A stretch of 64,000 nt of DNA from Pseudomonas taetrolens. Lineage in GTDB: Bacteria > Pseudomonadota > Gammaproteobacteria > Pseudomonadales > Pseudomonadaceae. Below are positions 8,289 to 17,457 of this stretch, piece by piece. The notes below the pieces were generated by a model. The model worked only from the letters and a program-made list of their open reading frames with translations. It ran no database searches and had not been told where the DNA came from. The position numbers and the translations under genes were made by a program. Positions within the stretch are counted from its first letter, which is position 1. Each line of letters opens with the position of its first letter. Location: assembly GCF_900475285.1 (NCBI RefSeq), contig NZ_LS483370.1, positions 3,176,001 through 3,240,000 of the forward strand, read 5' to 3'.

Positions 8289-9527
8289 TTACGCGTAGTA
8301 ATCCACGGCGCTGGAGCCCAGCACGATGCCTGGCGCTACCGCCTGGGCCGGGGCGATGTTCAGCTCGTCTTCGTGGCTGTTTTCAGGCCTGGCGCCACGG
8401 CGAGCCTGCTCCTGATGCTCCTGCTCCCGGCCCTGCCACTGACGCGACTGGTCGGACACGCTGACATCGACCTGCCCCATGCCCTGCTGGGCAAACATTT
8501 CACGCAGACGATGCATCTGGCTGTCCAGCGCCTCACGCACCCCGGCGTGACCACTGACGAAGTTGACCTGTGCCGCCTGGTCGGCACTGATATTGACCCG
8601 AATATCCAGACGGCCCAGTTCCGCAGGCTCCAGCTGGATATCCGCCGACTTGAGGTTGGCGCTGGACAGGTACATCACCCGATTGACCACTTCTTCAGAC
8701 CAACCACTCTGATGCATGGCCAATGGCTGATTGACCGGCAGCGCATGGGTGGTTTTGGGCACCGCCGCCTGCGTCAGTGCCGCCAGGCGATTGGCAAAAT
8801 CATCGACTCGGGTATCGCTGGAGGCATTCGCCAGATCCTTCAGCCCATCGTCAACCAGCCCTTTGAATGCCTTCTCCCCACCTTCCCCGCTGGTCGCGGC
8901 ATCTGCTTGCGAGTCGACCAGCATGGCGATCCCGCTGGTCTGACCCTGAGCCGCAACCGGTGCATTGTCGGGGGTGCCGGGCTTGACAGACGCCTGACTG
9001 CTGGCCGAAACATGCCCGCCCTGCTCCATTGCCAGGCGTACCGCCGGCAGGTTGTCGAGGGGATCGGCTTCGGGATCGAATGTTTCATCCGTCACGGTGG
9101 GCGGCGGCACTGCCACGGCCAGCCATTGCGGCGCCTGGAGCTCGGGTTGCGGCGACACGCTGTCGGGCGGTGTATCGGTTACAGGCACCGTCGGTGTTTG
9201 CACAGCCCCCGGCGCCACAACACCCGCCTCATCCACGGAGGCGGCGGTGTCGGCATCCTGATCAGTGCCGGCCGTGCCCTTGCCGGCAGGCAAGGGCTTG
9301 CCGCTATCGGCAACGTCAGGTGACCTGTCTGCTGGCGCGTCCTTGCTCACCTCGACCTTGTGTGCAACGCCCCCAGACTTGCCCTCTGACGCCTTGGCAT
9401 AAACCCGCGAAAAGTGCTCCGTCCCGGAACGGACGGGCTCGGCGGCCGGTGGCGCAGGGTTTGCCGCTGCTGACCGGGAGGCAGCAGAGGCAGGTGTCTG
9501 AAGCAGTGTTTGGGCAGCAAGGGGCAT
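8289..9527 (-). CDS. fliK: FliK, hook-length control protein
   Basis: FliK is the exported molecular ruler that measures the hook and triggers the FlhB switch. It has 412 residues. The N-terminal two-thirds is Ala/Pro/Asp-rich and low in conservation, as in all FliK proteins. The C-terminal Flg_hook domain (about 285-385) shows the conserved LEPAELGRLDIRV and MHRLREMFAQQG. It has its own sigma-54 promoter 50 bp upstream and is isolated from fliL by a REP element, so it is probably monocistronic. Confidence 0.93.
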   Translation of the reverse strand: MPLAAQTLLQTPASAASRSAAANPAPPAAEPVRSGTEHFSRVYAKASEGKSGGVAHKVEVSKDAPADRSPDVADSGKPLPAGKGTAGTDQDADTAASVDEAGVVAPGAVQTPTVPVTDTPPDSVSPQPELQAPQWLAVAVPPPTVTDETFDPEADPLDNLPAVRLAMEQGGHVSASSQASVKPGTPDNAPVAAQGQTSGIAMLVDSQADAATSGEGGEKAFKGLVDDGLKDLANASSDTRVDDFANRLAALTQAAVPKTTHALPVNQPLAMHQSGWSEEVVNRVMYLSSANLKSADIQLEPAELGRLDIRVNISADQAAQVNFVSGHAGVREALDSQMHRLREMFAQQGMGQVDVSVSDQSRQWQGREQEHQEQARRGARPENSHEDELNIAPAQAVAPGIVLGSSAVDYYA

Positions 9528-9576
9528 TGACAGGTCTCCGCTGTACGCTGGCTTAGGTACAGGTCAGAGACTTAGA

Positions 9577-9591
9577 GCAAGGTTCGGGCCA
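9577..9591 (-). promoter_or_regulatory. Sigma-54 promoter of fliK
   Basis: The minus strand reads TGGCCC-GAACC-TTGC, with a full -12 element and a near-perfect -24 element, exactly 50 bp upstream of the fliK ATG, the same spacing as at fliL. Confidence 0.82.
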
Positions 9592-9603
9592 GTTTTGGCG
9601 CAA

Positions 9604-9966
9604 TCAGCTGGAGGCGAGGTTGGGCGGCACGAGACGCTGGCGTTCGGCGCGGTAAAGCTGCCGTACCATTTGATATTCATCGTCGATTTTGATCACCAGC
9701 TCTTCGATGCCTGCCAGTTGCTTCTTCTGCGCACGCTCTTCAAGCAAGCCGCACAGGTGCGCCAGCCGAATGGCCCCCATGTTGCTGCTGCTGCCTTTGA
9801 AGCTATGGGCAACCAGCGTCAGAGCACCGGCTTCATTGGCATTGTGCAATTGCCCGAGGCGTTCTTCCGAGTCGGAAAGAAAGGTGTCCAGCAGGTCGGC
9901 AAACCCGCCTTCCATGACATCGCGCAACGCACTGACGACGTTTGAATCCATATGAATGTCAGACAC
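9604..9966 (-). CDS. Hpt-domain phosphotransfer protein (HptB-like)
   Basis: A single histidine-phosphotransfer domain of 120 residues. The phospho-acceptor is His54 in the motif LVAHSFKGSSSNMGA, with the helical pattern LCGLLEERAQKKQL after it. The start is GTG; AAGGAG lies 7 bases upstream. In Pseudomonas the related HptB relays phosphate from hybrid kinases to the response regulator HsbR, which controls the anti-sigma antagonist HsbA and hence flagellar genes and biofilm. In P. putida-like genomes the Hpt, HsbR and HsbA genes lie together between fliK and fliJ; here only the Hpt gene is present. Its partner must be elsewhere or lost. Confidence 0.9.
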   Translation of the reverse strand: MSDIHMDSNVVSALRDVMEGGFADLLDTFLSDSEERLGQLHNANEAGALTLVAHSFKGSSSNMGAIRLAHLCGLLEERAQKKQLAGIEELVIKIDDEYQMVRQLYRAERQRLVPPNLASS

Positions 9967-10104
9967 TTGTTCACTCCTTGATCAAGAATGGGCGAAGTAT
10001 GCCAGAGCCTCCCATGAAAACTCTATGGCCGCACTGCGACCATCGCCGGGGGGACGGCGGCTGGCCCAAGCGGGCCGACCAACGGTGTCGTTGCGCCGAA
10101 AGGA

Positions 10105-10557
10105 TCAGTCAGCGTCCTGGCGTGACGAGCGCTGGGACAACTCGTCCATCAGCTTTTGTTCACGCTTGTCGTCGAGCTGCCGTGCTTCGTCGGCATAGCG
10201 CTGAACCAGCTTGCGCAACCCTTCGACCCGGGCATAGGCCTGCTGCCAGGTTTCACGGGCCTTGTTGAGATTGTTTTCATGCCACACCAGACTCTGGCGC
10301 TGCTGGCCGACGGCCGTTTCAAGCTGGTTGAGGAAGTACTGATAGTTGCGCAACCACTGTCCGCTCACGCCCTGACTGCCGCGCTCGACCCATTGCGACT
10401 GGTATTCGCCGCGATACTTCTCAAGGTCGCCGAGCTTGCTGTTCGCCAGATTGACCTGGCCTTGAAAGTGCCCCAGACGCTGGGCGGCCGCGCGCTCTGC
10501 CTTCTCGGCCATGTCCACCACCGGCGCCAGGCGCGCCGCCCTTCCTCCACTGGCCAT
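10105..10557 (-). CDS. fliJ: FliJ, flagellar export chaperone-escort protein
   Basis: FliJ is the small coiled-coil stalk of the export ATPase, which promotes FliI hexamer function and recycles export chaperones. It has 150 residues, nearly all helical and charged, with the coiled-coil segments ERAAAQRLGHFQGQVN and NNLNKARETWQQAYARVEGLR. It begins 6 bp after the fliI stop and is the last gene of the fliEFGHIJ operon. Confidence 0.95.
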   Translation of the reverse strand: MASGGRAARLAPVVDMAEKAERAAAQRLGHFQGQVNLANSKLGDLEKYRGEYQSQWVERGSQGVSGQWLRNYQYFLNQLETAVGQQRQSLVWHENNLNKARETWQQAYARVEGLRKLVQRYADEARQLDDKREQKLMDELSQRSSRQDAD

Positions 10558-10563
10558 AACGGA

Positions 10564-11922
10564 TTAGCCACCCGCTGCCGGCGCGAAAATCGAGCCCAGG
10601 TGACCACCACTCTCAGCCAGGCTGACGTTGTCGTTCAATCCTTGGCGCAAGTACGCCACCATCGCCGGCTGCAAGGCAATCGCCGTGTCGGTTTCGCGGT
10701 CACCGCCGGGTACGTAGGCACCGACGCTGATCAAGTCCCGCGCCTGCTGGAAGCGCGACCACAACTGCTTGAACTGCTGCGCCCGCCTCAGGTGCTCCTC
10801 GCTGACCACCGACGGCATCACCCGGCTGATGGACGCTTCAATATCGATGGCCGGATAGTGCCCCTCTTCCGCCAGGCGCCGGGACAGCACGATATGACCG
10901 TCGAGCACGCCCCGTGCCGAGTCGGCAATCGGGTCCTGCTGATCGTCGCCTTCGGACAGCACGGTATAAAACGCGGTAATCGAGCCGCCACCGGCTTCGG
11001 CGTTGCCGGCGCGCTCTACCAGTTTCGGCAGTTTGGCGAACACCGAAGGCGGATAGCCTTTGGTCGCCGGCGGCTCACCGATGGCCAGGGCGATTTCCCG
11101 CTGGGCCTGGGCGAATCGGGTGAGGGAATCCATCAGCAGCAGGACATTTTTACCCTTGTCCCGAAAGTATTCGGCAATCCGCGTGCAGTACATGGCGGCA
11201 CGCAAACGCATCAAGGGCGCGTCATCGGCCGGCGATGCGACCACCACAGAACGCTTGAGCCCTTCTGCGCCGAGGCTGTGCTCAATGAACTCCTTCACCT
11301 CGCGGCCCCGCTCGCCGATCAGGCCAACCACAATGATATCGGCCTCGGTAAAGCGGGTCATCATGCCCAACAACACACTCTTGCCCACGCCAGTACCGGC
11401 GAACAGGCCCAGCCGCTGACCGCGGCCGACCGTCAATAAACCGTTGATGCTGCGAATACCCACGTCCAGCGGCACACTGATGGGGTCGCGCTTGAGCGGG
11501 TTGATGGTGGGGCCGTCCATGGGCACCCAGTCTTCAGCCTTCATCCCGCCCTTGCCGTCCAGCGGCCGCCCGGCACCATCCAGCACCCGGCCGAGCATGC
11601 TCATGCCCATCGGCAAACGACCGGTATCGGCCAAGGGCACCACCCGTGCTCCTGGCGCAATCCCGGCGACACTGCCCACTGGCATGAGGAAAATCTTGCT
11701 GCCGGAAAAGCCCATCACCTCAGCCTCAACTTCGACCGGATGAAAGCTGTCGTCGTTGATCACCAGGCAGCGGCTGCCCATGGCGGCGCGCAGGCCTTCG
11801 GCCTCAAGGGTCAGGCCGACCATGCGCAGCAGGCGGCCTTCGACCACCGGCTGTGCGGGCAACGACACCGCTGGCGCATAGCTGCTCAGGCGCTTGGCAA
11901 AGCTGGTGCGTCTAAGGCGCAT
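10564..11922 (-). CDS. fliI: FliI, flagellar export ATPase
   Basis: FliI is the soluble hexameric ATPase of the flagellar export apparatus, related to F1 beta. The ATG chosen gives 452 residues beginning [12 protein letters not shown], the usual Pseudomonas N-terminus, and overlaps the 3' end of fliH by 11 bp. The Walker A motif is [11 protein letters not shown] (about 172-182), Walker B is [17 protein letters not shown], and the arginine-finger region follows. FliH inhibits and anchors it, and both genes are adjacent. Confidence 0.98.
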   Translation of the reverse strand: MRLRRTSFAKRLSSYAPAVSLPAQPVVEGRLLRMVGLTLEAEGLRAAMGSRCLVINDDSFHPVEVEAEVMGFSGSKIFLMPVGSVAGIAPGARVVPLADTGRLPMGMSMLGRVLDGAGRPLDGKGGMKAEDWVPMDGPTINPLKRDPISVPLDVGIRSINGLLTVGRGQRLGLFAGTGVGKSVLLGMMTRFTEADIIVVGLIGERGREVKEFIEHSLGAEGLKRSVVVASPADDAPLMRLRAAMYCTRIAEYFRDKGKNVLLLMDSLTRFAQAQREIALAIGEPPATKGYPPSVFAKLPKLVERAGNAEAGGGSITAFYTVLSEGDDQQDPIADSARGVLDGHIVLSRRLAEEGHYPAIDIEASISRVMPSVVSEEHLRRAQQFKQLWSRFQQARDLISVGAYVPGGDRETDTAIALQPAMVAYLRQGLNDNVSLAESGGHLGSIFAPAAGG

Positions 11923-12691
11923 CCGGCGCGTCCAGATCGATGTCCAGGTCCGCCGTAGCCGGGTGCAGCGACTGCTCATGCAACTGATCGAACAGCTGGC
12001 TCATGGCCTGGGTGATGCGGGTTTCGATGCTGGCATCGATCCGGCTGTGTTCGGTTTCAATGCGACAGCCACCCGGTTGCAGCGTGTCGTCTTCGACGAT
12101 CCGCCAATGTTCGCCATGGCGTTCACGCAGGGCCTTGATCTGATCAAAGTCCTGGGGATTGATGAGCAGTCGGATATTCTCGGCGCCCATCGGCAACAGC
12201 TTCAGCCCCTCGCGCAGCACCTGCTCGATTTGCCGGGAATCGGTTTTCAATTCGCGCTGGATCACCTGCCGGGTGATGTGTTCGACCAGGCCGACCATGG
12301 CCTTTTCAAGTTGCTGGTCCTGCTCGGCCAGCGGCGCCAACAGGTTGCCCATCAAACGCTCAAGGCTTGCGACCTTGGCGCTCAAGGCCGTCTCGGCCTC
12401 CTGACGCACTTTAAGCTGAGTGCTGTGGAAGCCTTCCTTTTCACCCGTGGCAAAGCCTTCGTTCCAGGCTTCCTGGCGAATGCTCTCGAGTTCTTCGAGG
12501 GTCAGTGGCTGGACGTCCTCCAGCGGCACCTCCTCCATTTCCACCGGCGGCGCCTCAACCGGCTCGGGTTCCGGCTGCGGCTCAGGTTCGCAAGGCTCGC
12601 GCCACGGATCGAAGCTGGGCAACCCCCATACCTCGAAAGCACCCACATCCTTGGCGCGGATTACATCTGCCGGAGACTCGCCATTGCTCAC
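11912..12691 (-). CDS. fliH: FliH, regulator of the export ATPase
   Basis: FliH binds FliI, keeps it in check and links it to the C-ring protein FliN. It has 259 residues. The N-terminal third contains a run of Glu-Pro repeats ([14 protein letters not shown], about residues 37-50), the centre is a predicted coiled coil, and the C-terminal FliH domain contains [14 protein letters not shown]. It abuts fliG and overlaps fliI. Confidence 0.94.
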   Translation of the reverse strand: MSNGESPADVIRAKDVGAFEVWGLPSFDPWREPCEPEPQPEPEPVEAPPVEMEEVPLEDVQPLTLEELESIRQEAWNEGFATGEKEGFHSTQLKVRQEAETALSAKVASLERLMGNLLAPLAEQDQQLEKAMVGLVEHITRQVIQRELKTDSRQIEQVLREGLKLLPMGAENIRLLINPQDFDQIKALRERHGEHWRIVEDDTLQPGGCRIETEHSRIDASIETRITQAMSQLFDQLHEQSLHPATADLDIDLDAPDAP

Positions 12692-13714
12692 TTAGATCAT
12701 CTCTTCGCCGCCCTTCCCACCGAGAACGATTTCTCCGGCTTCGGCCATACGGCGGGCAATGGTGAGGATTTCTTTCTGCGCCGTTTCGACATCGCTGACG
12801 CGTACCGGCCCCTTGGCTTCGAGGTCATCGCGCAACAGTTCGGCCGCACGCTTGGACATGTTCTTGAAGATCTTTTCCTGAACGTTTTCGTCGGAACCCT
12901 TGAGGGCCAGCACCAGCACGTCCGAAGACACTTCGCGCAACAATGCCTGAATCCCGCGGTCGTCGACATCGGCCAGGTTGTTGAAGACAAACATGAGGTC
13001 TTCGATCTGGCCGGACAGGTCTTCGTCGACATCACGAATCGAGTCCATCAACTGACCTTCCATCGAGCTGTCGAGGAAGTTCATGATGTCGGCCGCTCGC
13101 TTGATCCCGCCCAAAGACGTGCGTGCGGCGTTGGAGTTGCCCGAGAACTGCTTTTCAAGAATCTGGTTCAGCTCTTTCAGCGCCGCCGGTTGCACCGTGT
13201 TGAGCGATGAAACCCGCAGGATGATGTCCAGCCGCGCTTTATGGTCAAAATGCCCCAGCACCTCGCCCGCCTGATCCGGGTCGAGGTAAGCCACCACAAT
13301 GGCCTGGATTTGCGGGTGTTCGAAGCGAATTACATCCGCCACCGCTCGCGGCTCCATCCACTTCAGGCTGTCGAGGCCACTGGTATTGCCGCCCAGCAGA
13401 ATGCGGTCGATCAGGCCATTGGCTTTGTCTTCGCCCAAGGCCTGAGTCAGCATTTTGCGGATATAACCGTCAGAACCCACGCCGAGGCTGGTCTGATCAC
13501 CGACGATTTCGACGAACTCGCTCATCACCTGTTCAACTTGTTCGCGGTGCACGTTACGCATTTGCGCCATCGCCACACCCACCCGCTGGACTTCTTTGGG
13601 CCCCATGTGCCGCAGCACCTGGGCCGCATCGGTTTCACCCAGCGACAACAGCAAGATGGCGGCCTTGTCGACCCGACTCAGCTTGGCGTTAAGGGCAGCT
13701 CGGTTGTCACTCAT
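12692..13714 (-). CDS. fliG: FliG, flagellar motor switch protein
   Basis: FliG is the rotor protein that contacts the stator and generates torque. The 340 residues include the N-terminal FliF-binding domain, the middle-domain EHPQ motif (RFEHPQIQAIVVAYL), and the C-terminal torque helix with charged residues (about 280-300). Its start overlaps fliF by 8 bp, consistent with coupled synthesis of the two partners. Confidence 0.98.
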   Translation of the reverse strand: MSDNRAALNAKLSRVDKAAILLLSLGETDAAQVLRHMGPKEVQRVGVAMAQMRNVHREQVEQVMSEFVEIVGDQTSLGVGSDGYIRKMLTQALGEDKANGLIDRILLGGNTSGLDSLKWMEPRAVADVIRFEHPQIQAIVVAYLDPDQAGEVLGHFDHKARLDIILRVSSLNTVQPAALKELNQILEKQFSGNSNAARTSLGGIKRAADIMNFLDSSMEGQLMDSIRDVDEDLSGQIEDLMFVFNNLADVDDRGIQALLREVSSDVLVLALKGSDENVQEKIFKNMSKRAAELLRDDLEAKGPVRVSDVETAQKEILTIARRMAEAGEIVLGGKGGEEMI

Positions 13715-15488
13715 CAGCGTTGATCCATTCTTTCACGACCTGAGCCACACGGCCCGGGTCTTCTGCTACCAGACTTTTGATCGCATTCAATTGAGCGTCA
13801 TAGCCTTCGCTAGGGCTCGGCAACAGAATGCTTTGCGGGCCGCCGAGGCTGACGCGATCATTGGCCAGCTCGCTGTCGAAGCCGCTCATCGCCCCCAACT
13901 CGGCATCATTGCCAATCCCGGCTGCGTGTTTGTTGCGGCCCTGCCCGCTGATGTTGTTGAGCACCGGGCGCAACACGCCGAAAACCAGCACCAGGATGAA
14001 CAGCACGCCCAGCACTTGCTTGACCACGCCCCAGAACCAGGGCTGGGAATAAAACGGGATATCGGCCACTACTTCAGCACGCTCCGGGGAGAACGGGACG
14101 TTGATCACGCTCACGCTGTCGCCGCGGCTGGCATCAAAGCCTACGGCGTCTTGCACCAGGCGGGTAAAGCGCGCCAATTGATCGGTGCTCCACGGCGCCC
14201 GAGTGACGTCGCCACTGGCCGGATCGACATTGAACTGATCGTCGATCACCACCGCCACCGACAGGCGATTGACGCGGCCCTGCTGCTGCTTGGTGTGGCT
14301 GATGGAGCGGTCCAGCTCGAAGTTGCGGGTCGACTGCGAACGTTTGTCCGCCGGGTACGGCGCCAGCATCGGCTGCCCCGTCGCCGGGTCCATGATTTGC
14401 TGACCGTTGGCATCGAGCAACGGCTGACCGGGCTGGATCATGCCGGCCGCTGCAGCGCCCTGACCGGCTTGCTGGGGTGCCGTGGCCGGGCCTGGCGGCT
14501 GATTGCTCAACGCCCCGGGCACACCTTGCGGACCATTGCTGGCCGTACGCTGCTCGGTGGTCGATTGCTCACTGCGCAGGGCCGGTTGATCCGGGTTGAA
14601 CTGCTCGGAGGTGGACTCCACCGCACTGAAGTCGACGTCGGCCGAGACTTCAGCCTTGTAGCGGTCATTGCCCAGCACCGGCTGCAAAATGTTGTGCACG
14701 CGCTGGGTCAGCATGCTTTCCATGCGGCGACTGTAGTCGAACTGCTTGCCGGCCATGGTCAGCCCGGAGTTTTCCGCCTGATCCGAGAGCAGGTTGCCTT
14801 TTTGGTCGACCACGGTGATCTGTGACTTGTTCAGCTCGGGCACGCTGGTCGCCACCAGATTGACGATGGCCAGCACCTGTCCCGGCTCTAGGGATCGCCC
14901 GGCGTACAGTTCAACCAGCACCGAAGCGCTTGGCCGACGTTCATCGCGCACGAACACCGAGCTTTTAGGGATCGCCAGATGAACCCGGGCACCCTTGACG
15001 TTATTCAGGCTGGAAATGGTCCGCGCCAGCTCGCCTTCCAGTCCACGGCGATAGCGCGTGGCTTCCATGAACTGGCTGGTACCCAGGCCCTGTTCTTTAT
15101 CGAGGATTTCAAAGCCGATGTTGCTGTCGGTAGGCATCACCCCCGCTGCCGCCAGCTTGAGACGGGCACGCGCCACGTCATCGGCCTTGACCAGCAAGGC
15201 CCCGGAGTTTGGCTCAACGGTATAGGCGATATCCGACGCTGCCAGGGTCTCCATGACCTGCTTGGCATCCAGCCCGGCCAGGCTGCCGTACAGCGGCCGG
15301 TAATCAGGCTGTTGCGACCACAGCACCACGGCAAAGCCAATCGCCACGCTCGCGGCCAGGCCGACCATCAGACCGACCTGACGCAGCATGGTCATGTCGG
15401 CCAGATTATCGAGGAAGGTCAGGCCGAACAGCGGTTTGCCGCCGGGGCCCGGAGTGGCCGGAACGTTATCCGGAAGTGCATCTGCCAT
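13707..15488 (-). CDS. fliF: FliF, flagellar MS-ring protein
   Basis: FliF builds the MS ring, the inner-membrane base on which the motor and export gate assemble. The 593 residues show a first membrane helix (about 36-55), ring-building motifs with LDKEQGLGTSQFMEATRYRR, a long disordered Pro/Gln/Gly-rich loop (about 310-370), a second membrane helix (about 460-480) and a C-terminal FliG-binding tail with QVVKEWINAD. It lies 15 bp after fliE. Confidence 0.98.
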   Translation of the reverse strand: MADALPDNVPATPGPGGKPLFGLTFLDNLADMTMLRQVGLMVGLAASVAIGFAVVLWSQQPDYRPLYGSLAGLDAKQVMETLAASDIAYTVEPNSGALLVKADDVARARLKLAAAGVMPTDSNIGFEILDKEQGLGTSQFMEATRYRRGLEGELARTISSLNNVKGARVHLAIPKSSVFVRDERRPSASVLVELYAGRSLEPGQVLAIVNLVATSVPELNKSQITVVDQKGNLLSDQAENSGLTMAGKQFDYSRRMESMLTQRVHNILQPVLGNDRYKAEVSADVDFSAVESTSEQFNPDQPALRSEQSTTEQRTASNGPQGVPGALSNQPPGPATAPQQAGQGAAAAGMIQPGQPLLDANGQQIMDPATGQPMLAPYPADKRSQSTRNFELDRSISHTKQQQGRVNRLSVAVVIDDQFNVDPASGDVTRAPWSTDQLARFTRLVQDAVGFDASRGDSVSVINVPFSPERAEVVADIPFYSQPWFWGVVKQVLGVLFILVLVFGVLRPVLNNISGQGRNKHAAGIGNDAELGAMSGFDSELANDRVSLGGPQSILLPSPSEGYDAQLNAIKSLVAEDPGRVAQVVKEWINADE

Positions 15489-15503
15489 GACTTGATATCG
15501 TCC

Positions 15504-15833
15504 TTAAACCGGCATCTGCATGATGTCCTGATACGCCTGAACCAGTTTGTTACGCACTTGGGTCAATGCCTGGAAGGACACGCTGGCTTTTTGCGACGCA
15601 ATCATCACATCCGTCAGATCAACGCCGGTTTTACCGACTTCAAAAGCCGTCGACAGCTGGGACGATGCCTGCTGCGTTTCGCTGACCTTGTTGATCGCGT
15701 TGCCGAGCATGTCGGAGAAACTGCCGGCCCCCGTTTGCGGGACTTGCACAGCCGACTTCGGCTGGGCCATCGCGTCCATTTGCATGGCCCGCATGTCCAA
15801 CATCAATCGATTAAATTCAATACCTTGGCTCAT
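15504..15833 (-). CDS. fliE: FliE, MS ring-rod junction protein
   Basis: FliE links the MS ring to the rod and is exported early. The ATG chosen gives 109 residues beginning [16 protein letters not shown] lies 9 bases upstream, and a TTG two codons earlier is less likely. The C-terminal domain, with [27 protein letters not shown], is the FliE signature. It is the first gene of fliEFGHIJ and lies 62 bp from a perfect sigma-54 promoter. Confidence 0.97.
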   Translation of the reverse strand: MSQGIEFNRLMLDMRAMQMDAMAQPKSAVQVPQTGAGSFSDMLGNAINKVSETQQASSQLSTAFEVGKTGVDLTDVMIASQKASVSFQALTQVRNKLVQAYQDIMQMPV

Positions 15834-15894
15834 GGACAACCGCCTCCGACAACACGCATTTTTTTGACACTTTCACGACATTGGAAGTGGTGTA

Positions 15895-15909
15895 GCAACA
15901 AGGGTGCCA
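15895..15909 (-). promoter_or_regulatory. Sigma-54 promoter of the fliE operon
   Basis: The minus strand reads TGGCAC-CCTTG-TTGC, a perfect RpoN -24/-12 element. FleR with RpoN activates fliE in P. aeruginosa, and fleSR is the next transcription unit upstream here. Confidence 0.9.
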
Positions 15910-15974
15910 GCTCTTTGTCACAGTATCCGAATAAACGTTACCAATCGTCGCAGGCTGTAAAATCAAACGCCTCC

Positions 15975-16025
15975 CTGTAGCCACTGCCGAGGCACGAAGG
16001 CTGCGACCGGCGCGGCAAGACATCC
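15975..16025. repeat. REP-like element between fleR and fliE
   Basis: Contains TGTAGCCACTGCCGAGGCAC and GAAGGCTGCGACCGGCG, the inverse of the element at about 8.2 kb. It lies between the fleR stop codon and the fliE promoter. Confidence 0.7.
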
Positions 16026-16080
16026 TGACGAAGCCCTCACACATTCAGGCCCTTCGGTAGGTCAGCGATGGCGCGCGCAC

Positions 16081-17457
16081 TCAGGTCGCCGCAAACAAAT
16101 ACGCCTCGACATCCATCCCCGCATCGCGCATTTGCGCCAGCTTGTAACGTAAGGTGCGCGGGCTGATGCCCAGGCGTTCGGAGGCTTCCTTGCGCCGCCC
16201 GCGCTCGGCACGCAAGGTGTCGATAATCATCTGGAATTCCCGGCGGCGCAGGTCATCGCCCAAGCCTCCCGTCGGTTCTTCCACGGGCGCCATTGCCATC
16301 TCCGGCAAAGGCGCGCAGGTCACCGGCCCGGCGAGGCAAAAGTCTGCCGCTTCGATCAACCCGCCCTGTTGCAGGATCAGCGCCCTCTGGATCGCGTTAT
16401 CCAGCTCACGCACGTTGCCCGGCCACGGATACCCCATCAGGCACGCTTTGGCGCGGGGCGAAAAACGCACCGTTGTGTGTTTCATTTTGCTGATGTACTT
16501 GGCCAGCAAGCGCTCGGCCAGCGGCACGATGTCGGCGGTACGCTCGCGCAAAGGACGCCAGGCCAGCGGAAACACCGAAAGCCGGTAGTAGAGATCTTCC
16601 CTGAAGCGCCCCGCCGCCACCTCGCCCGCCAGATCGCGGTTGGTGGTGGCAACCACGCGAATATCCAGCACGATCGGTTTACGCCCGCCCACACGCTCGA
16701 CTTCACGCTCTTGCAACACGCGCAACAGCTTGGCCTGCAACCCCAGGGGCATCTCGGAAATTTCATCGAGCAACAGGGTGCCGCCATCCGCCTGCTCAAA
16801 CTTGCCGGCCTGGGCTGCAATGGCCCCGGTAAACGAGCCTTTTTCATGGCCGAACAAAGTGGCTTCCAGCATGTTGTCCGGGATCGCCGCACAGTTTATC
16901 GCTACAAACGGTCGATCAACCCGATGGGAATGCTGATGAATGTAGCGTGCCAGCACTTCCTTGCCGGTTCCGGACTCACCGGAAATCAGCACCGTCGAGT
17001 CGCTGCGGGCCACCCGCGCTGCCAATTCCAGCAGTTGCGCACTGGCCGGTTCAACGGCCACCGGACCTTCGCTGTCGGCAACGCCGAGGCTGCCGAGCGC
17101 ATGACGGGCCACCAGGTCCAGCAAGGCCTTGGGCTCAAACGGCTTGACCAGATAGTCCACTGCGCCCTGGCGCATGGCATCCACGGCACGCTCGACGGCG
17201 CCATGGGCAGTCATCAGCAACACCGGTAATTGCGGCTGGCTTGCACGCAACCGGGCAAGCAACTGATGGCCGTCCATGCCCGGCATATTGACGTCGCTGA
17301 CCACCAGGCTGAACGACTCGGTCGCAACAGCCGCCAGCGCCTCTTCAGCCGACGCCACAGCACGAAAACCATGCCCCGCCAATAACAGGGTGTCAGCCAG
17401 GGCTTCGCGCAGGGCGCGATCGTCCTCCACCAGCAACACGTTGATGTTCATCACCAT
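16081..17457 (-). CDS. fleR: FleR, sigma-54-dependent flagellar response regulator
   Basis: FleR is the response regulator of the FleS-FleR pair, which activates hook/basal-body (class III) genes with RpoN. The start chosen (ATG overlapping the fleS stop as TGATG, with GGAG 8 bases upstream) gives 458 residues. The receiver domain has the phospho-Asp in VVSDVNMPGMDG (about residue 53). The AAA+ domain has Walker A GESGTGKE and the sigma-54 contact loop GSFTGA. The C-terminal Fis-type helix-turn-helix shows ASERLGISPRTLRYKL. All functional motifs are intact. Confidence 0.97.
   Translation of the reverse strand: MVMNINVLLVEDDRALREALADTLLLAGHGFRAVASAEEALAAVATESFSLVVSDVNMPGMDGHQLLARLRASQPQLPVLLMTAHGAVERAVDAMRQGAVDYLVKPFEPKALLDLVARHALGSLGVADSEGPVAVEPASAQLLELAARVARSDSTVLISGESGTGKEVLARYIHQHSHRVDRPFVAINCAAIPDNMLEATLFGHEKGSFTGAIAAQAGKFEQADGGTLLLDEISEMPLGLQAKLLRVLQEREVERVGGRKPIVLDIRVVATTNRDLAGEVAAGRFREDLYYRLSVFPLAWRPLRERTADIVPLAERLLAKYISKMKHTTVRFSPRAKACLMGYPWPGNVRELDNAIQRALILQQGGLIEAADFCLAGPVTCAPLPEMAMAPVEEPTGGLGDDLRRREFQMIIDTLRAERGRRKEASERLGISPRTLRYKLAQMRDAGMDVEAYLFAAT

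Noticed and set aside
16081..17457. FleR has GSFTGA rather than GAFTGA
   Set aside because: This is a common functional variant in this family and is not a lesion.
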